DNA of 5,067 bases from G026625185 sp035256645 (lineage in GTDB: Bacteria; Desulfobacterota; WTBG01; JAGOGO01). Positions 1 to 5,012 of the stretch are shown here, piece after piece. How positions within the stretch are numbered: the first letter of the stretch is position 1; every line of letters starts with the position of its first letter. Below the pieces are notes generated by a model. It searched no databases. It was not told the DNA's origin and was given only the letters and a program-made list of their open reading frames with translations. The stretch lies in assembly GCA_035256645.1 (NCBI GenBank), contig DATEXU010000033.1:1-5067 (forward strand), in the 5' to 3' direction. A program made the translations under genes and the position numbers.

Positions 1-1247
1 GGAATTCGATGCCCCCACCAAATCTGCCGCGAGATGCACCAGTCGCGGATATTTTCCATCCACTCAAAATAGGTTTTTTCCCAAACCGAGGGGATGATCC
101 GGGTCCTGCCTTCTTTGACAGCGGCAATTGCAGGTTTGGCCAGAGGGGTGGTTTTAACGAACCACTGTTTAGAAAGAAAAGGCTCAATAACCTCGTTACA
201 CCGGTAGCAGTATCCGATATTGTGGACATAGGTTTCGACTTTTTTCAAAAGCTTCTGAGCGGTTAAATCTTCAACAACTTTTTCCCGGCAGGCAAAACGC
301 TCTAAGCCATTATAGGGGCCGGCATTTTTATTCATCCGGCCAGACTCATCCATCACCTTGATTATGGGCAGGTTGTGTCGGGAGGAAACATCAAAGTCAT
401 TAGGGTCATGGGCAGGGGTGATTTTCAGAGCGCCGGTGCCAAAACTTTTATCAACGTACTCGTCACCAATAACGGGAATAACCCGATCCATTAAGGGCAA
501 AAGCACTTCTTTGCCGATCAAATTTCGGTACCGTTTATCGTCAGGATTGACAGCTACCGCGGTATCGCCCAACATGGTTTCCGGTCGGGTCGTTGCCACA
601 ATAAGGGTCTTTTTTCCTTTTTTTAAAGGGTAATGAATAAAATAGAATTTTCCTTGCGTTTCTTTATATTCGACCTCAAGATCAGAAAGGGCGGTATGGC
701 AACGAGGGCACCAGTTAATGATATAGTCTCCCCGGTAAATAAGGCCTTCCTCATACAAGCGAACAAAAACCTCCCGGACTGCCTGACTGAGGCCTTCATC
801 CATGGTAAATCTTTCCCGGGCCCAGTCACACGATGCTCCTAATCGTTTTAATTGTTCAACAATAATCCCCCCGTGTTCTTTCTTCCATTGCCAGACCCGC
901 TCAATAAACTTTTCCCGTCCCAGACTTTTCCGGGTCTTTTTCCCTTTTGCAAGTTCTTTTTCCACCACGTATTGGGTGGCAATGCCGGCATGGTCAGTTC
1001 CGGGAAGCCAAAGAGTATTTTTCCCGTCCATCCGATGGAACCGAACGAGGATATCCTGGAGGGTATTATTTAAAGCATGTCCCATATGAAGCGAGCCCGT
1101 GACATTTGGGGGAGGGATCACAATGGAATACGGTTTAGAGGAGGACTGTTCGTCGGCGTGAAAAAAACCCTCATTCTCCCAAAGGGTATACCACTTTTGC
1201 TCGATCGGATGCGGGTCATAGGTTTTTGGCAGTGAGAAATCATCCAT
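1..1247 (-). CDS. valS: Valyl-tRNA synthetase, N-terminal 415 residues (partial, runs off left edge)
   Basis: Class I aminoacyl-tRNA synthetase that joins valine to tRNA-Val in the cytoplasm and edits mischarged threonine. I translated the reverse strand by hand from ATG at 1247; the frame stays open to the window edge. The Rossmann-fold signature PPPNVTGSLHMGHA places the ATP-binding HIGH-type motif (HMGH) at residues 54-57. LPGTDHAGIATQ follows at 81-92. The CP1 editing domain shows TTRPETMLGDTAV (219-231) and TPAHDPNDF (277-285). Two CxxC pairs, CPRC (180-183) and CYRC (347-350), could bind zinc (inference). The fragment ends in the conserved DWCISRQIWWGHRI block. Bacterial ValS is usually about 880-950 residues, so the C-terminal half with the KMSKS motif, anticodon-binding domain and coiled coil lies outside. 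The start gives the expected lead-in (YDPHPIEQKWY at 10-20), but no clear Shine-Dalgarno precedes it. The family call is secure. Confidence 0.97.
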   Translation of the reverse strand, partial: MDDFSLPKTYDPHPIEQKWYTLWENEGFFHADEQSSSKPYSIVIPPPNVTGSLHMGHALNNTLQDILVRFHRMDGKNTLWLPGTDHAGIATQYVVEKELAKGKKTRKSLGREKFIERVWQWKKEHGGIIVEQLKRLGASCDWARERFTMDEGLSQAVREVFVRLYEEGLIYRGDYIINWCPRCHTALSDLEVEYKETQGKFYFIHYPLKKGKKTLIVATTRPETMLGDTAVAVNPDDKRYRNLIGKEVLLPLMDRVIPVIGDEYVDKSFGTGALKITPAHDPNDFDVSSRHNLPIIKVMDESGRMNKNAGPYNGLERFACREKVVEDLTAQKLLKKVETYVHNIGYCYRCNEVIEPFLSKQWFVKTTPLAKPAIAAVKEGRTRIIPSVWEKTYFEWMENIRDWCISRQIWWGHRI

Positions 1248-1345
1248 AATTTTGTTCGATTACAACAGCAAAAATAGATTAAAAATTTAAAAGGGGATTA
1301 TAATCGTACCTATAACCCCCAGCTGCTCTATCCAAAGACGATAAT
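1248..1345 (-). promoter_or_regulatory. valS leader/possible promoter (weak)
   Basis: This is the AT-rich gap between the valS start and the repeat element upstream. On the minus strand a perfect TATAAT (1302 down to 1297) is a possible -10 box, but no good -35 lies 16-18 bp upstream. TTGGAT (1335-1330) is the nearest -35-like hexamer; it pairs better in spacing (15 bp) with TATAGG (1314-1309). The same stretch can fold: GGGGTTAT at 1319-1312 pairs with the complement at 1293-1301, leaving one bulged A, and is followed on the minus strand by TTTTAAATTTTT. It could therefore be a weak terminator or attenuator instead. No T-box consensus was seen. Low confidence for any specific role. Confidence 0.25.
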
Positions 1346-1504
1346 CTTGACGGCTTCGTAAAAAATCCATCTGCGGCGTTGCGCTGCATCCTCAGTCATT
1401 GCGGCGTACAGGTAAGTACGCCTCATTCCGTCGGATTTGCGTGCCTTGCATCTGCAGTTTTTTACTGTGCCGTCTGATTTTTGATTTTTTACGGCTTCAT
1501 CAAG
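1346..1504. repeat. ~159-bp imperfect-palindrome repeat (MITE-like)
   Basis: The two ends are imperfect 22-bp inverted repeats with 17 of 22 matches. Reading inward, both start CTTGA and end CGTAAAAAATC (1346-1367 and the complement of 1483-1504). Homology between the arms continues inward: GTAAAAAATCCATCTGC on the left resembles GTAAAAAACTGCAGATGC on the complement of the right. The structure closes at a central hairpin, GGCGTAC (1403-1409), loop AGGTAA, GTACGCC (1416-1422). Almost the whole element can thus fold into one long interrupted hairpin. There is no transposase. I recall similar sequences (ACGGCTTCGTAAAAA with TGCGGCGTTGCGCTGCATC) as dispersed repeats in Desulfobacterota genomes; this is memory, not a search. 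A 79-codon minus-strand frame crosses the element and is almost certainly not a gene. No clear target-site duplication is visible. Confidence 0.8.
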
Positions 1505-1760
1505 CTTAAGCAAAAAAAGAAAAGACTCAAGCCGTTCTTTGCAGGTAATGGCTACCATAATACCCATCAGGTGTCAAGTTGTTTTGGCTCTCCGCATTCC
1601 TCGTGACAGGCGTTCGGCTCTTAGTTTTTACTGACGGAAGGTTTCCGTGCAAGAAGGCTTATCTTTCTTGATTAAAGCTTTCAAGTACTGAAAAATAATA
1701 AAAAAATAATTTTTCATAATAAGAAAGGATAGTAGGCATATTTTTCTTTATATTTTTATC
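1505..1760. other. Gene-free intergenic stretch, partly AT-rich
   Basis: No coding frame, RNA gene or known repeat was recognised here. Small hairpins can be drawn: ACGGAA/TTCCGT around 1634-1648, CAAGAA/TTCTTG around 1649-1670, and CTTGA/TCAAG around 1668-1686. None is followed by a T-run, so they do not look like terminators. From about 1690 onward the sequence becomes strongly A/T-rich with A- and T-tracts that continue into the groES promoter, and could act as an UP element for it (inference). Confidence 0.5.
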
Positions 1761-1761
1761 C

Positions 1762-1789
1762 TTGCTTATTAAAAAAAATAGAGTAAACT
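1762..1789 (+). promoter_or_regulatory. groESL promoter P1 (upstream, CIRCE-linked)
   Basis: Candidate sigma70-type promoter: -35 TTGCTT (1762-1767), 16-bp spacer, -10 TAAACT (1784-1789). Transcription would start around 1796, immediately before or inside the CIRCE operator at 1798-1824. This is the usual arrangement when HrcA represses a groE promoter. T- and A-tracts upstream (1739-1760) resemble an UP element. The hexamers are imperfect (4 of 6 each), so the operator's position is the main support. Confidence 0.6.
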
Positions 1790-1797
1790 GATTTTTA

Positions 1798-1824
1798 TTA
1801 GCACTCAAACAAGGAGAGTGCTAA
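1798..1824 (+). promoter_or_regulatory. CIRCE operator (HrcA binding site)
   Basis: A perfect match to the CIRCE consensus: TTAGCACTC (1798-1806), a 9-base spacer AAACAAGGA, then GAGTGCTAA (1816-1824). CIRCE is bound by the heat-shock repressor HrcA, whose activity depends on GroEL; when GroEL is occupied by unfolded protein, HrcA falters and groESL is derepressed. The site lies just downstream of P1 and about 50 bp upstream of P2's -35 box, 158 bp before the groES start. hrcA itself is not in this window. Confidence 0.97.
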
Positions 1825-1875
1825 TGTGTTTTTTAAAAAAATTATGAAGTTATAAAAAAAATTTTGGGTAAGGAC

Positions 1876-1904
1876 TTGACAAATAAAAAATAGGCTTTAT
1901 TAAT
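1876..1904 (+). promoter_or_regulatory. groESL promoter P2 (downstream of CIRCE)
   Basis: A perfect -35 TTGACA (1876-1881) is followed, after 16 or 17 bp, by a -10 of TATTAA (1898-1903) or ATTAAT (1899-1904). The start would be near 1910, giving a leader of about 70 bases to groES. It does not match the sigma32 consensus, as there is no CCCCAT-type -10. It lies wholly downstream of CIRCE, so it may give basal expression only partly affected by HrcA. By consensus it is the stronger of the two candidates. Confidence 0.65.
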
Positions 1905-1981
1905 CTTACCTCGAAAAAACACCTTTCAAAACCAATTCCTTTTTAACCCTGAACAACAAATTATAAGGAGGTATTTTAGCC

Positions 1982-2272
1982 ATGAAGATCAGACCGTTAC
2001 AAGATCGAGTTATCGTAAAGCGGGTCGAAGAAGAGGAGAAAACAAAAGGCGGTATTATTATTCCGGATACAGCCAAGGAAAAACCCCAAGAGGGTCAAAT
2101 TATTGCCGTGGGACCGGGTAAAGTTACTGATGACGGGAAAAAGATTCCCATGGAGGTTAAGGCAGGAGACCGAGTTCTTTTTGGGAAATATTCGGGCTCC
2201 GAAATCAAAATGGATGGTGAAGAGCATTTAATTATGCGCGAAGATGATATTCTTGGAATCATTGAAAAATAA
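1982..2272 (+). CDS. groES: Co-chaperonin GroES (Hsp10)
   Basis: 96-residue cytoplasmic co-chaperonin, full family length. A heptamer caps the GroEL ring and closes the folding chamber during the ATP cycle. The sequence opens with the canonical MKIRPLQDRVIVKR. The mobile loop that contacts GroEL spans roughly residues 16-34 and carries the hydrophobic tripeptide III at 25-27 (IVL in E. coli GroES), within KGGIIIPDTA. The end, HLIMREDDILGIIEK, is the conserved C-terminal strand. ATG at 1982 is preceded by an excellent Shine-Dalgarno AAGGAGGT (1965-1972) at 9-base spacing. It is first in a two-gene operon with groEL, 39 bp upstream of it, under the P1/CIRCE/P2 region. Nothing is odd about the protein. 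Confidence 0.98.
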   Translation: MKIRPLQDRVIVKRVEEEEKTKGGIIIPDTAKEKPQEGQIIAVGPGKVTDDGKKIPMEVKAGDRVLFGKYSGSEIKMDGEEHLIMREDDILGIIEK

Positions 2273-2311
2273 ACCTAATGTAAACCCAATGAACTATAGG
2301 AGGGAAGTCAG

Positions 2312-3961
2312 ATGTCAAAAGAGATTAAGTATGATCAAGAGGCACGCAATTTAATTTTAAAAGGGGTAAATGCCCTGGCCAATGCGGTCAAGGTAACCCT
2401 GGGGCCCAAGGGCCGGAACGTGATTTTGGAGAAAAGCTGGGGCGCGCCCACAGTAACAAAAGACGGCGTTACCGTAGCGAAAGAGATTGACCTGGAAAAT
2501 AAATTTGAAAACATGGGAGCCCAGATGGTAAAAGAGGTTGCCAGCAAGACCAGTGATGTTGCCGGAGACGGGACGACCACTGCTACCGTTTTAGCACAGG
2601 CAATCTACCGTGAGGGTTCCAAGTTAGTTGCTGCCGGCCATAATCCCATGGATATAAAGCGGGGGATTGACAAGGCAGTGGAAAAGATAGGGGAGGAGCT
2701 TAAGAAACTAAGCAAACCCACGAAAGAGCAGAAAGAGATTGCTCAGGTGGGAACGATTTCAGCCAACAATGATCCGAGCATTGGAAACATTATTGCCGAG
2801 GCCATGAGCAAAGTGGGTAAAGAAGGAGTCATCACGGTAGAAGAAGCAAAGACCATGGAGACTTCGTTGGATATCGTCGAGGGAATGCAGTTTGACCGAG
2901 GTTATTTATCTCCTTATTTTGTAACCGACCCTGAGCGGATGGAGTGTGTGCTGGAAGATCCGTACCTTCTTTTAAACGAAAAGAAAATAAGCAACATGAA
3001 AGACCTTCTTCCTTTGCTGGAACAGGTTGCACGGACCAATAAGCCATTGCTGATTTTGGCTGAGGATGTTGAAGGCGAAGCCCTGGCTACATTGGTGGTC
3101 AACAAGTTGCGGGGCACCCTAAAGTGCGCTGCGGTTAAAGCCCCGGGGTTTGGCGATCGGAGGAAAGCAATGCTTGAGGATATTGCTGTGCTTACCGGCG
3201 GTCGCATGATCGCGGAGGACCTCGGCATTAAACTCGAAAGCCTAAAGGTTGATGATTTAGGCCGGTGCAAGCGCGTTACCATTGATAAAGACAACACCAC
3301 CATCGTTGAGGGTATTGGAAAGAAGGGTGATATTGAGGGAAGGATTAAACAGATCCGCGCCCAGATTGAAGAGACTACCTCTGACTATGATAAAGAAAAA
3401 TTACAAGAACGTTTAGCAAAACTGGTTGGCGGGGTTGCGGTGATCAATGTCGGCGCCGCCACCGAGACCGAGATGAAAGAAAAGAAGGCTCGCGTGGAGG
3501 ACGCTCTCCATGCTACCCGCGCGGCAATTGAGGAAGGGGTTGTTCCTGGCGGCGGTGTTCCCCTCATTCGCTGTATTGCGAAGCTGGACGCGCTGAAACT
3601 CGAGAATCCGGAACAACAGGCTGGTGTAAATATTATTAAGAAGGCCTTGGAAGAGCCTTTACGGTGGATTGCCCAGAATGCCGGCTTTGACGGGTCGGTA
3701 GTCATAGAGAAAGTAAAAACCGGCGAAGGTTCCTTTGGGTTTAATGCTCAGAGCGATAAGTTTGAAGATTTGGTTGCCGCAGGAATCATTGACCCAACCA
3801 AGGTAGTGAGAACCGCGCTCCAAAATGCTGCCAGTGTGGCTGGTTTGCTTATCACCACTGAGGCGTGCGTGGCGGAAAAACCTAAAGAGAAAGAAAATTC
3901 CCCAATGCCTCCAGGAGGAGGGATGGGTGGAATGGGTGGCGGAATGGGCGGAATGTATTAA
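2312..3961 (+). CDS. groEL: Chaperonin GroEL (Hsp60)
   Basis: 549-residue group I chaperonin, full length; fourteen subunits form the double-ring ATP-driven folding machine with GroES in the cytoplasm. Equatorial nucleotide-binding motifs are intact: TLGPKGRNV (29-37), TKDGV with Asp51 (E. coli Asp52) and GDGTTTATV with Asp86 (E. coli Asp87). The apical domain contains YLSPYF, in the region that binds substrate and GroES, and VKAPGFGDRRKAML. The hydrolysis aspartate equivalent to E. coli Asp398 is in RVEDALHATRAA, followed by the chaperonin signature EEGVVPGGGV. The tail ends in Gly-Gly-Met repeats closing with Tyr. Five cysteines are present, and Trp43 stands where E. coli has Phe; neither breaks a known motif. 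ATG at 2312 has Shine-Dalgarno AGGAGGG (2298-2304). It is co-transcribed with groES and ends in a terminator 18 bp past its stop. Confidence 0.99.
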   Translation: MSKEIKYDQEARNLILKGVNALANAVKVTLGPKGRNVILEKSWGAPTVTKDGVTVAKEIDLENKFENMGAQMVKEVASKTSDVAGDGTTTATVLAQAIYREGSKLVAAGHNPMDIKRGIDKAVEKIGEELKKLSKPTKEQKEIAQVGTISANNDPSIGNIIAEAMSKVGKEGVITVEEAKTMETSLDIVEGMQFDRGYLSPYFVTDPERMECVLEDPYLLLNEKKISNMKDLLPLLEQVARTNKPLLILAEDVEGEALATLVVNKLRGTLKCAAVKAPGFGDRRKAMLEDIAVLTGGRMIAEDLGIKLESLKVDDLGRCKRVTIDKDNTTIVEGIGKKGDIEGRIKQIRAQIEETTSDYDKEKLQERLAKLVGGVAVINVGAATETEMKEKKARVEDALHATRAAIEEGVVPGGGVPLIRCIAKLDALKLENPEQQAGVNIIKKALEEPLRWIAQNAGFDGSVVIEKVKTGEGSFGFNAQSDKFEDLVAAGIIDPTKVVRTALQNAASVAGLLITTEACVAEKPKEKENSPMPPGGGMGGMGGGMGGMY

Positions 3962-3979
3962 AATCATCGGGTGAATAAA

Positions 3980-4006
3980 AAAAGGCCCTCTTCCTGAGGG
4001 CCTTTT
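3980..4006. terminator. Rho-independent terminator between groEL and ssb, likely bidirectional
   Basis: A perfect 11-bp stem, AAAAGGCCCTC (3980-3990) with GAGGGCCTTTT (3996-4006), closes a 5-base loop TTCCT. On the plus strand it is followed by CATTTTT and ends the groESL transcript. On the minus strand the complement of the A-run at 3977-3983 supplies a 7-T tail, so it can also stop leftward transcription from ssb. Convergent genes commonly share such a terminator. Confidence 0.93.
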
Positions 4007-4072
4007 CATTTTTACCCCAGCAGTCTGTTGAAAAACTCATGAAACATACAATGTCATGCTTGGTTCAGCATC

Positions 4073-4091
4073 CCTGCCTGCGGCAGGCAGG
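4073..4091. repeat. 19-bp perfect palindrome inside the 147-bp element
   Basis: CCTGCCTGC (4073-4081), a single central G, then GCAGGCAGG (4083-4091). All nine arm bases pair. It sits between the GCATC/GATGC arms of the larger element. Short GC-rich palindromes of this type recur as dispersed repeats in many environmental bacterial genomes (memory, not searched). Confidence 0.85.
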
Positions 4092-4110
4092 CAATAAGAT
4101 CAAGATGCTA

Positions 4111-4139
4111 TGTCACCCTGAACCAGGTTCAGGGTGACA
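4111..4139. repeat. 29-bp perfect palindrome inside the 147-bp element
   Basis: TGTCACCCTGAACC (4111-4124), one central A, then GGTTCAGGGTGACA (4126-4139): 14 perfect base pairs. The motif resembles the widespread TGTCACCCTGAA-type dispersed repeats (memory). It lacks a T-run directly after it on either strand, so it is better read as a repeat than as the ssb terminator, although a hairpin this stable could protect an RNA end. Confidence 0.85.
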
Positions 4140-4179
4140 AAATAATAGTTTTTCAACAGCCTGCTAAACGCATCATTTT

Positions 4180-4596
4180 TTAAAAAGGGATATCCTCATC
4201 TTTTGCGGGTTCCTCCGCATAAGAGGGCTCCTCTTTGTTCTCTTTGTCGGAAGCTTTACTTCCCCCGGCGGAGCCTAACATCTGCATTACCGTGGCGACT
4301 ATCTCCGTGGTCGTTCTCTGATTTTTATCCTTGTCTTCCCAGGTGCGGGTCTGAAGTCTTCCTTCAATATAAACCTGCTTGCCTTTAGCTAAATATTCTC
4401 CGCATATTTCTCCGAGTTTTCCAAAAGCCACAATGCGGTGCCATTCGGTGCGTTCTTCTTTCTCTCCGTTCGGATTATTCCACCGTTCGCTGGTGGCCAT
4501 TCTGAAATTTGCTACCGCGGTTCCGTTGCTGGTATACCGGATTTCAGGGTCAGCGCCCAGGCGGCCAAGTAAAATTGCTTTATTTACTCCTGCCAT
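4180..4596 (-). CDS. ssb: Single-stranded DNA-binding protein SSB
   Basis: 138-residue SSB that coats single-stranded DNA during replication, recombination and repair, normally as a tetramer, and recruits partners through its tail. One OB fold occupies residues 1-109, starting MAGVNKAILLGRLGADPE. DNA-stacking aromatics known from E. coli SSB (Trp40, Trp54, Phe60, Trp88) have counterparts at Trp39, Trp52, Phe58 and Trp86. Residues 110-132 form a short charged, low-complexity linker. The tail DEDIPF (133-138) is the conserved partner-binding tip. The frame also opens at ATG 4608 and 4599, but GGAGGG (4606-4601) overlaps the first and sits too close to the second; ATG 4596 gives proper spacing and the family N-terminus. 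It converges on groEL and has its own upstream promoter. Confidence 0.97.
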   Translation of the reverse strand: MAGVNKAILLGRLGADPEIRYTSNGTAVANFRMATSERWNNPNGEKEERTEWHRIVAFGKLGEICGEYLAKGKQVYIEGRLQTRTWEDKDKNQRTTTEIVATVMQMLGSAGGSKASDKENKEEPSYAEEPAKDEDIPF

Positions 4597-4600
4597 CATA

Positions 4601-4606
4601 CCCTCC
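4601..4606 (-). promoter_or_regulatory. ssb ribosome binding site that decides the start
   Basis: On the minus strand GGAGGG (4606 to 4601) lies 4 bases before ATG 4596. It overlaps the upstream ATG at 4608 and leaves only one base before ATG 4599. This argues for the 138-residue rather than the 142-residue protein. Confidence 0.75.
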
Positions 4607-4635
4607 ATTTTGATAGGTTTCTGAAATTAGGGTTA

Positions 4636-4663
4636 ATTCTAACAGGGAATTAAAAAAAATCAA
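4636..4663 (-). promoter_or_regulatory. Likely ssb promoter
   Basis: Minus-strand sigma70-type hexamers: -35 TTGATT (4663-4658), a 16-bp T-rich spacer, and -10 TAGAAT (4641-4636; 5 of 6 consensus). The start would be near 4629, about 33 bases before the ssb ATG. The -10 box overlaps a degenerate copy (4637-4647) of the TTCTAACGGG half-site that recurs further upstream. No LexA box was recognised. Confidence 0.6.
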
Positions 4664-4670
4664 GCCTGCT

Positions 4671-4830
4671 GTTTACCCCGTTAGAAATGTCTCGTGCGGA
4701 AGCATGGGGTAAACTTAAAAATTTTTACACTTTTTCAAAGGGGATAACTCCCGTTAGAAGATTTTCTAACGGGGTAAATGCCTCGTATGAAATTTTTTTA
4801 ACGGGGTTTACCACTCGTAGGATAAACCCC
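4671..4830. repeat. Cluster of GTTTACCCCGTTAGAA inverted half-sites
   Basis: At least six copies, whole or partial, of one motif appear in alternating orientation. Forward: GTTTACCCCGTTAGAAAT (4671-4688), CCCGTTAGAA (4750-4759). Reverse: GGGGTAAAC (4706-4714), TTCTAACGGGGTAAAT (4764-4779), TTAACGGGGTTTACC (4798-4812). A partial, TAAACCCC, is at 4823-4830. They form three hairpin-like units: 4671-4714 (9-bp arms), 4750-4773 (perfect 10-bp arms CCCGTTAGAA/TTCTAACGGG, 4-base loop) and 4803-4830 (8-bp arms GGGGTTTA/TAAACCCC). CTCGT occurs three times between arms (4691, 4782, 4814). There is no coding capacity. It looks like a dispersed palindromic repeat inserted or expanded locally upstream of ssb. 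Confidence 0.75.
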
Positions 4831-4920
4831 TATCCTTGGGAATTCTTCCTATAAAAATGAGGTAGTTGCTCTATTGACAGGGATTGCAATTTTTGTTACC
4901 CCGAAAATATATGTTATCAA
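4831..4920. other. Gene-free spacer
   Basis: No gene or RNA was recognised. A lone TTGACA (4874-4879) has no matching -10 at 15-18 bp. GTTACCCCG (4895-4903) resembles one stray half-site of the cluster to its left. Confidence 0.4.
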
Positions 4921-4981
4921 CCCTCCCTTTCTAAAAGAGGTTTTTACCAATCCCCCCTCTTTCGAAAGAGGGCTTAGGGGG
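4921..4981. repeat. C-rich/G-rich palindromic repeat pair
   Basis: CCCTCTTTCGAAAGAGGG (4955-4972) is a perfect 18-bp palindrome. It is flanked by a C6 run from 4952 and GGGGG (4977-4981), so an alternative outer pairing is possible. A weaker related hairpin, CCTCCCTTTCTAAAAGAGG (4922-4940), lies just before it. Sequences of the CCCCC...TTTCGAAAG...GGGGG kind are common dispersed intergenic repeats in environmental bacteria (memory). No T-run follows on the plus strand. Confidence 0.7.
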
Positions 4982-5012
4982 AGTTCATAATTTAAAACTG
5001 GGGTATTAATTC

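Larger units (their letters stand above)
4019..4165. repeat. 147-bp element with 19-bp terminal inverted repeats (MITE-like)
   Basis: The left end AGCAGTCTGTTGAAAAACT (4019-4037) and the complement of the right end (4147-4165) are identical except at one of 19 positions. The 109-bp interior has no coding frame of note and no transposase, but contains two perfect palindromes (listed separately) and a degenerate partner, TGTCATGCTTGGTTCAGCATC-like, around 4052-4072. GCATC (4068-4072) and GATGC (4104-4108) can pair around the first palindrome. It fits a non-autonomous transposable element, or a nested set of palindromic repeats, inserted in the groEL-ssb gap. No convincing target duplication was seen. 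Confidence 0.75.

Noticed and set aside
2..7. GAATTC at the window start as a cloning-vector junction
   Set aside because: The bases encode the conserved valS HRIP motif in frame, so they are native.
9..1089. Plus-strand frames opposite valS
   Set aside because: They are antisense shadows of the valS reading frame, which is conserved along its whole length.
1248..1345. T-box riboswitch controlling valS
   Set aside because: No T-box consensus (AGGGTGGNACCGCG-type) or specifier stem is visible, and the space before the repeat element is too short.
1328..1567. 79-codon minus-strand reading frame between valS and groES
   Set aside because: Two thirds of it is the palindromic repeat 1346-1504. 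It has no Shine-Dalgarno or family resemblance, and its composition is explained by the repeat.
2914..3303. Long minus-strand frames opposite groEL (also 3385-3705 and 3659-4009)
   Set aside because: They are shadows of a fully intact groEL, with no start signals or recognisable domains.
4180..4608. ssb starting at ATG 4608 (142 residues)
   Set aside because: The ribosome binding site GGAGGG overlaps this ATG, and family members start MAGVNK, which corresponds to ATG 4596.
4671..4830. Possible CRISPR array
   Set aside because: Copies alternate in orientation, vary in length and lie at irregular distances; there are no uniform direct repeats or spacers and no cas genes.
4874..4902. Promoter at TTGACA 4874-4879
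   Set aside because: No -10-like hexamer lies at 15-18 bp (the sequence there is TTACCCC), and no gene follows.
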